NCBI GenBank assembly: GCA_001724265.1
Contig: MEDY01000291.1
Coordinates: 1 to 63,059, forward strand
Direction: 5' to 3'
DNA from: Rhizaria sp. SCN 62-66
Lineage: Eukaryota; Rhizaria, unplaced
Length of the DNA: 63,059 nucleotides
Under the pieces are notes generated by a model that made no database searches, had not been told where the DNA came from, and saw only the letters and a program-made list of their open reading frames with translations. Shown here piece after piece: positions 23,292-34,192 of this stretch. The position numbers and the translations under genes were made by a program. The stretch's first letter is position 1. Each line of letters starts with the position of its first letter.

Positions 23292-24161
23292 ATGGTACGT
23301 TTCTAGACAATTCATGAGCCTTTCAAATCTATTGGTTCTATTCATTTCTCTTGTGGAGCCGACTGTCTGGCACACCAATGTCTTTTCAATCGGCTCTTGG
23401 CCCAGCCGCTGGTTGCTCCTACTGCTCTTCTCCAACGTTCCCGCTGCCGCGCCCCGCGCCCGGGCTGCGTCTCGCTTCCTTCCCTCGACATACCTCACAC
23501 TCCACTCTTTCCCCTGACGACTATGTCTTTATCCGCTGCCCCTTCCCCCCTGCACACACAGGCTCTTATCGTCGAGGACGCTGACTTCAAGCACATCCTC
23601 CGTATTCTCAACACCAACATCCACGGCAAGGAGAAGGTCGTCTATGCCCTCACCGAGATCCGTGGTGTCGGCCGCCGCTTCGCTGACATCGCTTGCAAGC
23701 GCGCCAACGTCGACTCCAAGAAGCGGTACGTCTACGCCTACAACGCTTTTCCCAGTCAGCAGCGAAGCAACCTCTCGCTCTGGTCCTGCCGCGCTCCTGT
23801 AGATGAATGTCGCTGCTCTCTCTACGCTCCTCAACGCATCAGTCTCACTCACTTTTCTCCCATTGTTCTTCCGCCTTTCTTTTGTCCCCTTGTTTTCCCT
23901 CCCCCGCAGCGCTGGTGAGCTGACTGAGGCCGAGCTCGAGTCCATCAAGACCGTCCTCGAGTCCCCCGAGAACTTCAACATCCCCGCCTGGTTCCTCAAC
24001 CGTCAGCGCGACCGCGACACCGGCAAGACCTTCCAGCTCATCGGCTCCACCGTTGACACTTGCCTCCGTAACGACCTCGAGCGCACATCCGTGTCCGTGG
24101 CCAGCACACCAAGAGCAACGGCCGTCACCGTGGCACCACCTCCCTCATTGCTGGCAAGTAA
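23292..24161 (+). CDS. RPS18: 40S ribosomal protein uS13 (RPS18), frame broken by an apparent ~43-nt deletion
   Basis: A small-subunit head protein. Preferred model: exon 1 is just the ATG at 23292-23294, followed at once by GTACGT. Exon 2 is 23562-23725 (ALIVEDADFKHILRILNTNI) and exon 3 starts at 23910 (AGELTEAELESI, IPAWFLNRQRD). The alternative start at 23523 would add a leader read from a pyrimidine-rich, acceptor-like tract. In exon 3 the frame is normal up to RNDLER (codon CGC at 24082). The invariant LKKIR-HRGLRH-WG segment is then missing and the frame shifts. The expected C-terminus (IRVRGQHTKSNGRH...) is encoded from 24087 in another frame and ends at TAA 24159-24161. Read without correction, the protein ends at 24192 with an aberrant tail. 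This is either a damaged copy or an error in the sequence. Confidence 0.85.
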
Positions 24162-24192
24162 ATTTGTCAACATGAGCGCTAACCGTCGATAA

Positions 24193-24579
24193 CTTGGAAT
24201 ACACAAATCCCTCTCTACAATCAACCATGCTATCTCGTCTCTCTCTCTTGTCCTGCTCTTTCTTTCATCTCCTCCACGAAGGCCGCTTGACTGACCCTCC
24301 CGTCGGTCGACGCGGCAGTTTGCGATGCAGTTCATTTCTCCGCAGCACAGTCGTGTATATGCAGTTTGACCTTCTTTCAGGCGCTTTTACGGGTGCTAAT
24401 TTTCTTGTCATGTTTTAGAATCTCCTGTAATGACCTGTATTGTCTTGAAACATATCCCTGACCCAAGGAGCGGTGTTGTCTGACCCCCTCCATTCATGTC
24501 GCTACACTCACACCTTTTCCCGACTTGTCTCACGCTTCAAACCACCTTGCTCGAATCCGGCATCTGCTTTTGTATCTAG
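24193..24579. other. gap and probable 5'-leader intron of the thiolase gene
   Basis: Ends in a TCTAG immediately before the thiolase ATG, which looks like a splice acceptor of a leader intron. Nothing else is visible. Confidence 0.45.
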
Positions 24580-25956
24580 ATGTCCAAGGTTGCTTACATT
24601 GTCGACTGCGTGCGCACCGCTGGCGGCAAGCGCAAGGGTTCCCTCGCGGAGCGCCACCCGGCCGACCTCGGCGCCGAGGTGCTCAACGCGCTGATCGACC
24701 GCACCAAGCTCGACGGCGCCCTCATCGACGACGTTATCTTCGGCTGCGTGAGCCAGGTTGGCGCCCAGGCCACCAACGTCGCCCGCAACGCCGTGCTGGC
24801 GTCGAAGCTGCCCATCTCCGTCCCCGCGACGACGATCGACCGCCAGTGCGGCTCGGCGCAGCAGGCGATCCACTTCGCCGCGCAGGCCGTCATGTCGGGC
24901 ACGCAGGACATCGTCGTTGCGGGTGGCGTCGAGCTCATGTCGCTCATCAACATCGGCGCCAACGCCGTCGTCGGCCTCAAGGCTGGGCTGGGCGCGCCCC
25001 TGAGCGAGCAGATCACGGACAAGTACCCCGCCGCGGCCGGGCTCCCTGTCTTCTCGCAGTTCGTCGGCGCCGAGCTCGTCGCCAAGGAGTTCGGCCTCTC
25101 GCGCGCTGAGATGGACGCCTTTGCTGCCGAGTCCCACGCGCGCGCCGCCGCGGCCACCAAGGCCGGCAAGTTTAAGGGCGAGATCGTGCCCGTTGCCGGC
25201 AAGGACGCCAAGACCGGCGAGGCCGTCACGCTGGCCGTCGACGAGGGCATCCGCGCTGGTGTCACCTCCGAGGCGCTCGGCAAGCTCAAGGTGCTGCTGC
25301 CCGACGGCCTCCTTACCGCGGGCTCCGCCTCGCAGGTCACTGATGGTGCCGCCGCCGTGCTCATTATGAACGAGGAGGGCCTCCGCAAGTCCGGCCTCAA
25401 GCCCCGCGCCAAGTACGTGCTGGCTTCAACATCTGGATGAAAATGTGTTCATAATTCACAGAATTACGCTTCCTGATATGTTGCTGTATTTTTTATGTTA
25501 TAATGCAACCTTAAGATGGTCTGAGCTCACTTTGTGGCTTTATTCAACTCTGCTATATATTGCTTGTTCAGGATCGTTGCTCTCGCGCTCGCTGGCGACG
25601 ACCCGGTCGTGATGCTCCGCGCCCCGATCCCCGCCACGGTCTCCGCCCTTAAGAAGGCCGGCCTGACCGTGAACGACATCGACCGCTGGGAGATCAACGA
25701 GGCCTTCGCCTCGGTCCCCATGGCACTCATGAAGGCGCTGAAGGTGCCCCACAACAAGGTCAACGTCAACGGCGGCGCCATCGCGCTCGGCCACCCTCTC
25801 GGCGCCACGGGCGCGAAACTCATGACCACGCTCGTCAACGAGCTGGAGAGCTCCAAGACGCGCTACGGGCTGCTGACGATGTGCGAGGGCGGCGGCATGG
25901 CCAACGCCACCATCGTCGAGCGCGTCGACGCCGCCAAGCTCAGCGCCAAGCTCTAA
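24580..25956 (+). CDS. thiolase (acetyl-CoA C-acyl/acetyltransferase), 405 aa, C-terminal AKL
   Basis: Thiolytic cleavage of 3-ketoacyl-CoA or condensation of acetyl-CoA. Exon 1 is 24580-25412, the intron is 25413-25571 (GTACGT...CAG), and exon 2 is 25572-25956 (TAA). The nucleophile lies in DRQCGSAQQ (Cys90). The catalytic His is in [14 protein letters not shown] (His352) and the second Cys in MCEGGGMAN (Cys382). The length is typical. The protein ends in Ala-Lys-Leu, which fits the peroxisomal PTS1 consensus [SAC][KRH][LM], so peroxisomal beta-oxidation is plausible. No presequence is present, which argues against a mitochondrial form. Which thiolase subclass it belongs to cannot be decided by eye. 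Confidence 0.9.
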
Positions 25957-26451
25957 GTCTAACCAAGTTCCTTTTGGGATACCCTTGCGTGGTTAGGGTC
26001 TAAATTTAAGTTCGTAAGATAATACAGTAATTATTGTTCAGTAAATCGAGTTGTTTTTACTTGAATTCGGTCATCTCCGTTTGTGTCGTGACTGTTTTTC
26101 AGTCTCACCACACACTGCAGCAGCGTGCATGTCGACGGACAGGACACGGCATGCTCGTGTTTCGCGACAGGCAAAAAAAGCATGTGTCGAATCTGCAATT
26201 GCAAAGTGAAGTAGACGTCGTCAAAAGTACAAATTGTCTCATCAAGACATATTTAACTTGCGTATCTATATTCTCATAAAAGCATCACTGTGTAACACTG
26301 CGGCTTATATGTGGATATCTTGTGTCGAAAGTTACGCTTTCGTCACCACTCGACTGTCGCTCTTTTCCCACGCCCATCGACACCCGTACCTCGCACATGT
26401 CTTAATCTCACGCAACCTCACATCATCTCGCTTACCTTGTTCTTTCTTTAG
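25957..26451. other. gap and probable 5'-leader intron of formate-THF ligase
   Basis: AT-rich. The last bases before the ligase ATG are TTCTTTAG, a good splice acceptor, so the leader is probably spliced with the ATG at the very start of an exon. Confidence 0.45.
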
Positions 26452-28689
26452 ATGACGGACAAGTACCCCAACTACAAGCCCCTCCTGAACGTTCAGGCGA
26501 ACGTTCCCTCTGACATCGACATCGCCCACTCCGTGCAGCCCCTGCTGATCAAGGACATCGCGGCCAAGCTGGGCCTTGCGTACGAGGACCTCGACCCCTA
26601 TGGCCACTACATGGCAAAGGTTAACATCGACCGCACGTGGAACAAGATCAAGGAGAACGCGAGCGGCAACTACGTCGTCGTGACGGGCATCACCCCAACC
26701 CCTCTCGGCGAGGGCAAGTCCACCTCGCTCGTCGGCCTCTCCCAGGCCATCGGCCACGTCCTCGGCAAGAACGTCATGACCTGTATTCGCCAGCCCTCGC
26801 AGGGCCCCACGTTCGGCATTAAGGGCGGTGCCGCTGGTGGCGGTTACGCGCAGTGCGTGCCCATGGAGAGCTTCAACACGCACTTGACTGGCGATATCCA
26901 TGCCATCACGGCCGCCAACAACCTCGTCGCGGCCCAGCTCGACACGCGCATCCTCCACGAGGGCCAGCAGGCCGACGCTGCGTTGTTCAACCGCCTTGTT
27001 GCCGTCAAGGGCAACAAGCAGGCCTTCTCTGACATCCAGCGCCGCCGCCTCGCCAAGCTCGGCATCACCAAGACCGAACCTGCCGACCTGACCGACGAGG
27101 AGAAGCGCCGTTTCGCGCGCCTCGACATCGACCCCGCGACTATCACCTGGCGCCGCGTCGTTGACACCAACGACCGCTTCCTGCGCACCATCACGGTTGG
27201 CCAGGGCGCGGCCGAGGCCAAGTACGCGCGCGAGACGGGCTTCGACATCACCGTCGCGAGCGAGATCATGGCCGTGCTCGCGCTCGCCAACGACCTTAAG
27301 GACCTCCGCGAGCGCCTCGGCCGCATGGTCGTCGCCTTCTCCCGCGCGGGCGAGCCCGTGACGGCGGAGGACCTCGGCGTTGCGGGCGCGTGCGCGGTGC
27401 TTATGAAGGACGCCATCCACCCGACGCTGATGCAGACGCTGGAGCAGACCCCCGTGTTCGTGCACGCGGGCCCCTTCGCCAACATCGCGCACGGCAACTC
27501 GTCCATTATTGCCGACAAGCTCGCGCTCAAGCTCGTCGGCGAGGACGGCTACGTCCTCACTGAGGCCGGCTTCGGCTCGGACATCGGCATGGAGAAGTTC
27601 ATGAACATCAAGTGCCGTCAGTCGGGCCTCAAGCCCAACGCCGTCGTCCTCGTCTGCACGGCCCGCGCGCTTAAGATGCACGGTGGCGGCCCCGCCGTCG
27701 TCGCCGGCGCCCCGCTCCCCGCCGCCTACAGCACCGAGCAGGTACGTCACAAAACTCTTTCCTGTATTACACTCGTAACAACTCACTTGTGTGATCCAAA
27801 GTGTTTTTTTAGATCGCATATCAATGAACGTGAACAATTAATCCGTGTTTCTTACTTGATAATCAAATCACATCTCATATTGACAATATTTGTTGTTTTA
27901 CCCCGCTTAGCTCGAGCTCGTAGCTGAGGGCGCCGCCAACCTGCAGCACCACATCCGCACCTCCGCCGCCTACGGCCTCCCCGTCGTCGTGTGCATCAAC
28001 CGCATCACCGGCGACACCGACGCCGAGCTCAAGATTATTGAGCAGAAGTCCCTCGAAGCCGGCGCCTTCGGTGCTGTCGTCTGCAACTCCTGGGCTGAGG
28101 GTGGTATCGTACGTTACTTGTTTATATGTCTTCGCCAAATGTGAATCAAACCTAAATATGTTTTGATAACTGCAAAATTACTCCTAAAGACATGTCCTAA
28201 GCTTAATAATTTTCTCTTGTTTCATGTGTATTTCTTTGTCATCAATAGGGCGCTGCTCCTCTGGCCGAGAAGGTCCTCGAGGCCTGCGCCTCGGTCCGCG
28301 CCCTCCCCGAGAACCCCTTCAAGTTCCTGTACCCGCTCGACCTCTCGATTGAGGAGAAGATCACCGCGATTGCGAAGAAGACCTACGGCGCTGCCGAGGT
28401 GACCTTCTCGGACGCCGCCAAGGAGCAGATCGAGCGCTACACCAAGAATGGCTTCGACAAGCTGCCGATCTGCATGGCCAAGACTCACCTCTCGCTGTCA
28501 ACGGACCCCGAGAAGAAGAACGTGCCCACGGGCTTCACCATCCACGTCCGCGAGGTCCGCGCCTCGCTGGGCGCCGGGTTCATTTTCCCGCTGCTCGGCC
28601 CCATGCCCACGATCCCAGGCCTGCCGACGCGCCCCGTCATCTACGACATCGACATCGACGAGAATGGCAACGTTGTCGGCCTCATGTAA
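26452..28689 (+). CDS. formate--tetrahydrofolate ligase, monofunctional, 642 aa
   Basis: Makes 10-formyl-THF from formate, THF and ATP for one-carbon metabolism. Exons are 26452-27741, 27911-28108 and 28249-28689 (TAA). Both introns are phase 0 with GTACGT. The ATP loop is [11 protein letters not shown] (about 81-91). Other family blocks are [76 protein letters not shown] and [20 protein letters not shown]. The length matches stand-alone FTHFS of plants, protists and bacteria. There is no dehydrogenase/cyclohydrolase domain in front, unlike the trifunctional enzyme of animals and fungi. No targeting peptide, so probably cytosolic. Confidence 0.95.
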
Positions 28690-29001
28690 GCGATCACAAG
28701 CTCCTGGAAGATGAGTATGTGAGTGTGTTGGGTTGGACTTAGACGCTTTCGCGGTGATAACATACGCACTAGTGTCTGTTTGCTGGTGTACACAACATGT
28801 GACCACAATGATGTTGGTTCAACATGTTGTTTTGTCTGTCATTTATGTATACAAGGTCATATTAACGAAAAAATAAAAACATGACAATAAAAAAACCTTC
28901 AATGTGTATTACTTCGTTTAATCTGGAATACTATCTAACATGTCTATATAAATTACAAGCAGGCAGTGAACATTCGACTTCACGATCACGTGTGGCATTC
29001 A
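28690..29001. other. convergent 3' region, formate-THF ligase / ApaH-like phosphatase
   Basis: About 310 AT-rich bases between convergent genes. No further feature seen. Confidence 0.4.
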
Positions 29002-31833
29002 TTAATCGTCCTTACCAGCGGCGCCCGTGCCCGCGTAGCGCTTGCGCGCCTGCACCTGCACAAACTGCGGCCGCAAGACGTGGTGAGACCTCAGCTGTAA
29101 GTCGCTGTTCGGGTTGCTCGGAATCGCCCCCGACTCTCCGCTCTCAGTCAAGCCCCTGCCCACGGTCACCGCGTCGACGTCAGTCAGCGCGTTGGAGGCG
29201 TCGAACACCTGAGTCGCGACCATCGGCGGGGTCACTGTCCCGTGGGAGCTCTGGCCTGCGCTGTTGCCGGCTGTGGTGCTCGTGACAGGAACGGGTGCGA
29301 ACGAGAGCTCGAATCGGCTCTTCTTGTGCTTCCTCTCCGTCTCACTCTCGCTCTCGCTCTTGGTGCTGCTAGTCGACGTCTTGGTGTCGTGGCCGTCACC
29401 ATCGCCGCCTTTGTCGCCGCTGCCCTGGCCCTTGCCTTCATTAATGTCGGTATCGACGCTGAGGTAACTGCGCGCGACTCCGCCCGCCACCGGCACCGTC
29501 AGACCCAGCGCCTGTGGGCTCACGTACGCAGACGACTGCGAGTCACTCAAGTTAAGTGTCCGTGAGTCGCCCGCAAGCGCATGTGCCCAGAGCCGCTCCT
29601 TCTCGTCGCGCGCGGCCCGCAACACCCGCGGCCACTGAGCGCGCGGCGGGAAAACCAACGCGGTGAGCCGCTTGCCGTAACAACACCCGGTATCGAGCCC
29701 CGTGGCGTAGGGAAACGCCTGCAGGCCCTGGATCGCATCGTGGCCGAAGATGAGGTGTGGGCGCGCAACGCCGCCCAGGCGCGCCACGTAGCTCGCGCTC
29801 GCGCTCGCACTCGAAGCGTCTTCGTTACCACTATCCTGAGCGCCACGGCCACTGCTGTTGTTCACAGGGCTTGTGGCGAGAGGGTTGTGGGTCGACTGAG
29901 GCTGCAAGGGGGTGATGGTGGAGATCTCGGGGTCTGAGTTGGCGCGCGCGAACGGAATTAAAGCCGCCTGTTGGTCGCTCACAGTCACCAGGGGGTGAGT
30001 GCCACAGATGCTGGTGCCGCTCGCGTTATGAGGGCAAGAAGGGATAGAACCTAGGCTGGAGTTGGAGCTCCCGCTAGAGCTTGCATGAGCGCTGTTGTCG
30101 ACGGGAGTCTCAGAGCTCGATTCGGGCAACTCGGGGGCGGGGATCGTGGTCGAGGAGACGGCGACCTTCTCGGGAACAGGCACGGGGTGCAAAGTGGCCA
30201 AAATACCGGAGATCGTACCAGTCATCAGGCTAGAACTCGGCTTCTCAGCAGTGGGAACTGCAAACGACAGCATAGCGTCAGTGTCACTGCCTGCGTTGTT
30301 GTTGTTGCCCGCTGCCTTATCAGAGCCCTTGCTGGTGTTGCTGAGCAGAGGGGTCGGCAGGAGAGGGACTGAGTCCAAAAGAGAGATGGCCGACCGCTTA
30401 AAGACACTCAGATACTCGTCTAAGTGCCCAGCTGCATCGCTCGACGCCTCGTCTAAGGGGGTGTTGTCGGCGTCTGAGTAACCCGTCCAGTGGGGCGGAG
30501 CCTCAGGGATAACATAGGACTCAGCATGCCCGCGGTCACTGCGGCCGTGCGAGTCGTTCATGCTGCTGTCAGGACCGTGGCCACCGTGCTCACGGTCACT
30601 TGCGCCGTTCGCAGCACTGCGCAGCTTGCTCAGCAGCGCTGTCAGAATCACGCGCCCCTCACTCTCGTCGCCCACACGCGCGCTCTTGCAGCCATTGTTC
30701 TTGGCTGCATTGTCACTTTGCGTGTGCTGATTGCTGATGTTGTTCAGAAGAGCCTTCATGTCTTTCTGGACGGGCACTTCCACGCCGCTGTATACGCTGG
30801 CCCACAGAGCGCCGCCTTTGCGCTTCGCCTCGTACAAACTCGCCCCCAAATCACCCACAACATCCACTGAGTCAGCGTCACCAGAGTCGGACTCGGAGTC
30901 TGAGCCCTGCTTACCGCCCTCGCTGCCGCCGCGGGCACGCGCCGTGGCTGCGGCCGTAAGCCCGACGCTGCGGACGTTGATGACGCTGCGGGGCGCCGTC
31001 TGCCACAGCGAGTTGCCCGTGGGGACGACGCCGCCGTGCACTGCGACCACGTTAATATCGGGGAAATGTAAGAAAAGGGGAAGCGAGCCGACCCAGCCCC
31101 AGTCCTCGGGGGACAGCGCCAGCGCGCAGTCGCGGTGGGTGGCGACCGAGGCGGGCATGTCCGAGAGCGAGAGCGGGGACGACGGGGACGTGGCGGCGTG
31201 CTGCCAGTCAAGGATCACCTGCAGATGCGAAACAAGAACAAAGATATAAAGCCTAAGATGTCAAATCTAAGAAACAGGACTCAGATTTTAGACAGCATAG
31301 TTTAACCCACATAATATATCGCGATATTTTTGCTATGTGATGAGATAAAAGCGTACCTGGTCGTGGTTTCCTCGAAGGGCGACGCACTGAGGCCCGAGAG
31401 CGCGGGCGAGCTTAATGACGCCCTCGGAGTCGGGTCCTTTGCCGATCAAGTCGCCGACCAGCACGAGCAGGTCGTCCTCTGTAAAATCTACTGCGTTCAT
31501 GAGGTCGATGAGCTCCTGCGCGCAGCCGTGGACATCGCCGACGAAGATGGCGCGGCCGTGCGGTGGGTAGCTCACAGACAGCCCCGTCACCTCGAGCGGG
31601 GCCTGTGGGAACGACTCCTTGCCGCCTGCCGCCTGAGACGCGAGCGTCGACAGCGCCGCGGCGGAACCAAGCGCGAGGAGCGGAGGCAGGAGCTGGCGCA
31701 GAAGACTCGGCCGCGCCGGGCCCGCGAGGGCGGCGATTGTCGAGCCAGTGCTGTTTGTGACGTTCGCGAGGACGCGCCCGGAGCCCAGAGACAGCATCCG
31801 ACCGCCGAGCGAGAATAAGGCGCGAGATAACAT
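29002..31833 (-). CDS. ApaH-like phosphatase (ALPH), 897 aa, with long disordered insertions
   Basis: A PPP-superfamily phosphatase related to bacterial Ap4A hydrolase. Exon 1 is 31833-31357, the intron is 31356-31219 (GTACGC...CAG), and exon 2 is 31218-29002 (TAA). Catalytic blocks: GDVHGC (99-104), GDLIGKGPDS (about 127-136), GNHDQ (155-159), VVAVHGGVVP, and far downstream LIFGHDAIQG...GLDTGCCYGKRL, which carries the last metal His and the ApaH-type TGC-YGK ending. About 400 residues of Ser/Asp/Asn-rich sequence separate VHGG from GHDA. The N-terminus (LLRQLLPPLLALGSAAAL) could be a membrane anchor or targeting segment. Eukaryotic ALPHs include the trypanosome mRNA-decapping enzyme; whether this one acts on caps, dinucleoside polyphosphates or proteins is unknown. 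Confidence 0.9.
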
Positions 31834-32295
31834 TGCGTGTTTTCACGTTTAGCAAGACGTTGAAAGTACAGACGGAAAGATCACGCCGCGGGGCGTTGGG
31901 CTTTGCAACGAGGGTCGAACCGAAATGCCATTTTCAGTTTGGTTCGCGAAAAAGCTTCGATTCGCGCTCGATTCGAAATGGAAGCTTGCCTCTCTTTCGA
32001 GAGCAATAAGTCGTCCAACTCAACGTTGAATTGGCTGTTTTAGGAATGATACGATTAAAATTTGAGATATCTATTCATCAATTTGATATTGATTCTTGTA
32101 GTTTCGTTTTATCCCTGTTTCGAACCCGTCCTCGATAGCACCTTTCCCGCCCACTCTAACCACGTTCGCGCCTCCTCCTCCCACGACCGATATGTTCGTT
32201 TAACGCCCACTTGCTGAACCACCGCTCTCCAGCTAGCTTTTTCCACTTGTGCACAGCGCGCCTGCCTTGCGCTGCCGTCTCTTCTGACACACACG
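31834..32295. other. divergent intergenic region, ALPH / GINS3
   Basis: About 460 bases holding both promoters. A short cluster of TTCG-rich inverted segments lies around 31940-31980 (TTCGCGAA, TTCGA, TTCGAAA). Nothing else is visible. Confidence 0.4.
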
Positions 32296-33339
32296 ATGTC
32301 GTACTTTAACATCGACGACATTCTGTCTGATACGCGCCGTATCCCGTGCACCTTCGCCGTCAACGCGCGCGGTCTCGCTGAGCTCGACACTTCGGGCGAC
32401 AACACACGCACCTCGGTACGCTTCATGCTCTGTATCTTGCTTAGCTTTTGCCCATGCTACTCTAATTGTCGCCTGTGCTTAGTTAGCCGTCCTTCCTGAC
32501 TCGGCTCACTTTTCGCGCCTTCCTACCCTTCTTTCCCATTTTTCTCCACTTCGCGTCTTCCAACCCCTAACGCAGCTTCCTTCGGGCTCCAATGTTGACC
32601 TCCCGGTCTGGCTTGCTATGGGCATTATGGAGCGCAGCGAGCGCAACCGCCGCCGCCTTCTCCTGCCGCACCTGCCGACAATGCTGCTGACCTCGCGCCG
32701 CATCAACCTCCAGGCCAACGCGACGGGCGTCAACCTTCACGCCATCGACCCCCACTTCTATAACCTTGCCATCCGTCTTATCCAGCTCTTCACCATTGTT
32801 GGCCGCGTCGCCGTGCACTTTAACAACCCGTTCCCGTCGCACGCGGCCGAGCTGCGCGACTTCATCCGGTACATGCTGCACCGCCGCTTCGCGCTCTCGC
32901 TCATCCCGCGCGCGCCAGAGCACATCGCGCGGCTCGGGCCCGTCTCCACGACTGAGTTCGCGGAGGCGCTTGACACGCTGGAGCGCAGCAGTACGTTTTG
33001 CTTTTCAATTATGCTCGCAATGTTACCTTTCTTCAAAGCTCCTACTTGCACTGTGTGTCCCGAGACTTCCGCTTCTCGACGTACTTCAACTAAATATACG
33101 TTCTAAGACTCAAGCTCACCGTTTTACGCTGTTGTACTTCTCTTTTTCTTGTACTCTTTGTTTTCGCTTTGTTTCTCCCTGCTTTGCGCGCGTGCACCGC
33201 AGTCTACTCGAAGAAGGAGCGCGCCTACGCCGAGTCGCTGACGTGGCGCCAGGGCCGACTGCACACGCTGTCGGCGTGCCCCCTCGTCACCAAGGAGACG
33301 AGCAGCCGCACCAAGCGCACCTACAGCGAACTCAAGTGA
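32296..33339 (+). CDS. GINS3: GINS complex subunit 3 (Psf3), 223 aa
   Basis: A subunit of the GINS tetramer in the CMG replicative helicase. Exons are 32296-32415, 32576-32990 and 33203-33339 (TGA), with donors GTACGC and GTACGT. Conserved Psf3 features: YFNIDDILSD near the N-terminus, PSGSNVDLPVWLAMGI, a helix with LLPHLPTMLL, INLQANATGVNLHAIDPHFY (family V-L--M-PHFY block), and a C-terminal helix LDTLERSIYSKKERAY. Human GINS3 has LDDILMSHEKLPV, GSKLELPLWLAKGL and DLHKMGPHFY in the same order, and a similar length (216 aa). Confidence 0.9.
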
Positions 33340-34192
33340 ACTCGGATGTGCACGTTAAATGACGTCGTAAGTGTTCGTATGTCGCGAGCCGTATGTCGGC
33401 GGAAAAGTGACGAATGAAAAAAATGTGTGCTCATTTAAAGCTGTGAAACAGGGCCACGTACGGGCCCTTGTCCTTAGAGAGAGTGATCGTGTCAGGGGCA
33501 GTGAAACAAATCAAGACGAGTTCCTTGAGACAGATCTAAACTGCCTCTAACCTCTTGAGTTGTTCATTGCTTCGCCTTGTTCGGCATCTCGCTTCACCTA
33601 AACAACCTCATAGTATTGTTACCTAGCGTTCTCAGCACTATAGCTGTACAAACTGTGCGTGTATCAACGCGCAATTGCCGTGTAGTGCCATTTATACAGA
33701 CCAATTTTAATTCTATCGGCGTTTGCATTGTGACCTGTAACGTGACTGACGTTCTTTGACATTGCTTAATAAGAGTATATGTTCACTTCTGCCAAATATT
33801 ATTTTCTCCTTCGACCCAATATGATTAGTATTTCTTATTTCCCTCGTTTTTTCGAGGACTCACTCTTACTTCAAGTTGTCACCTGCAATCAGACGATCTA
33901 TTAATGTCAACCTCAAAAAACTTTGAACAGGGCATGGAAATAATCACCTGGCTGAGGCAGATTCTACCGAACTTAAACATACTCCCACGCGATACAGAGT
34001 CCGTGGTTTAGGCTGCATCACGGGGGTCATAAATGATTATATTTACACATGTTTGCCCACAATTTTCTTTATTCTCAAGCATTGATATGACCTCAAATTC
34101 CCACCTTTCCTACACCCCTTCTCGTCCATCCGTTGCGACCTGTCTCTTCGCCCAACGTTGCCACTCCCTTGCGTCACAGCTCACGGTCTGGC
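33340..34192. other. 850-base intergenic gap, GINS3 / BORCS5-like
   Basis: The longest gene-free stretch in the window, AT-rich. I looked for A/B-box tRNA patterns and tandem repeats and found none convincing. Confidence 0.45.

Noticed and set aside
23523-23561. ATG at 23523 as the RPS18 start
   Set aside because: It adds 12 residues absent from the family, read from a pyrimidine-rich tract ending in CACACAG that looks like a splice acceptor. Kept as alternative.
26332-27837. 501-codon minus-strand open frame
   Set aside because: It is antisense to formate-THF ligase, whose sequence is unmistakable.
33340-34192. tRNA or other RNA genes in intergenic gaps
   Set aside because: I looked for GGTTCGANNCC-type B boxes with a matching A box in the gaps and found only partial matches (for example near 32118 and 31950) without cloverleaf support.
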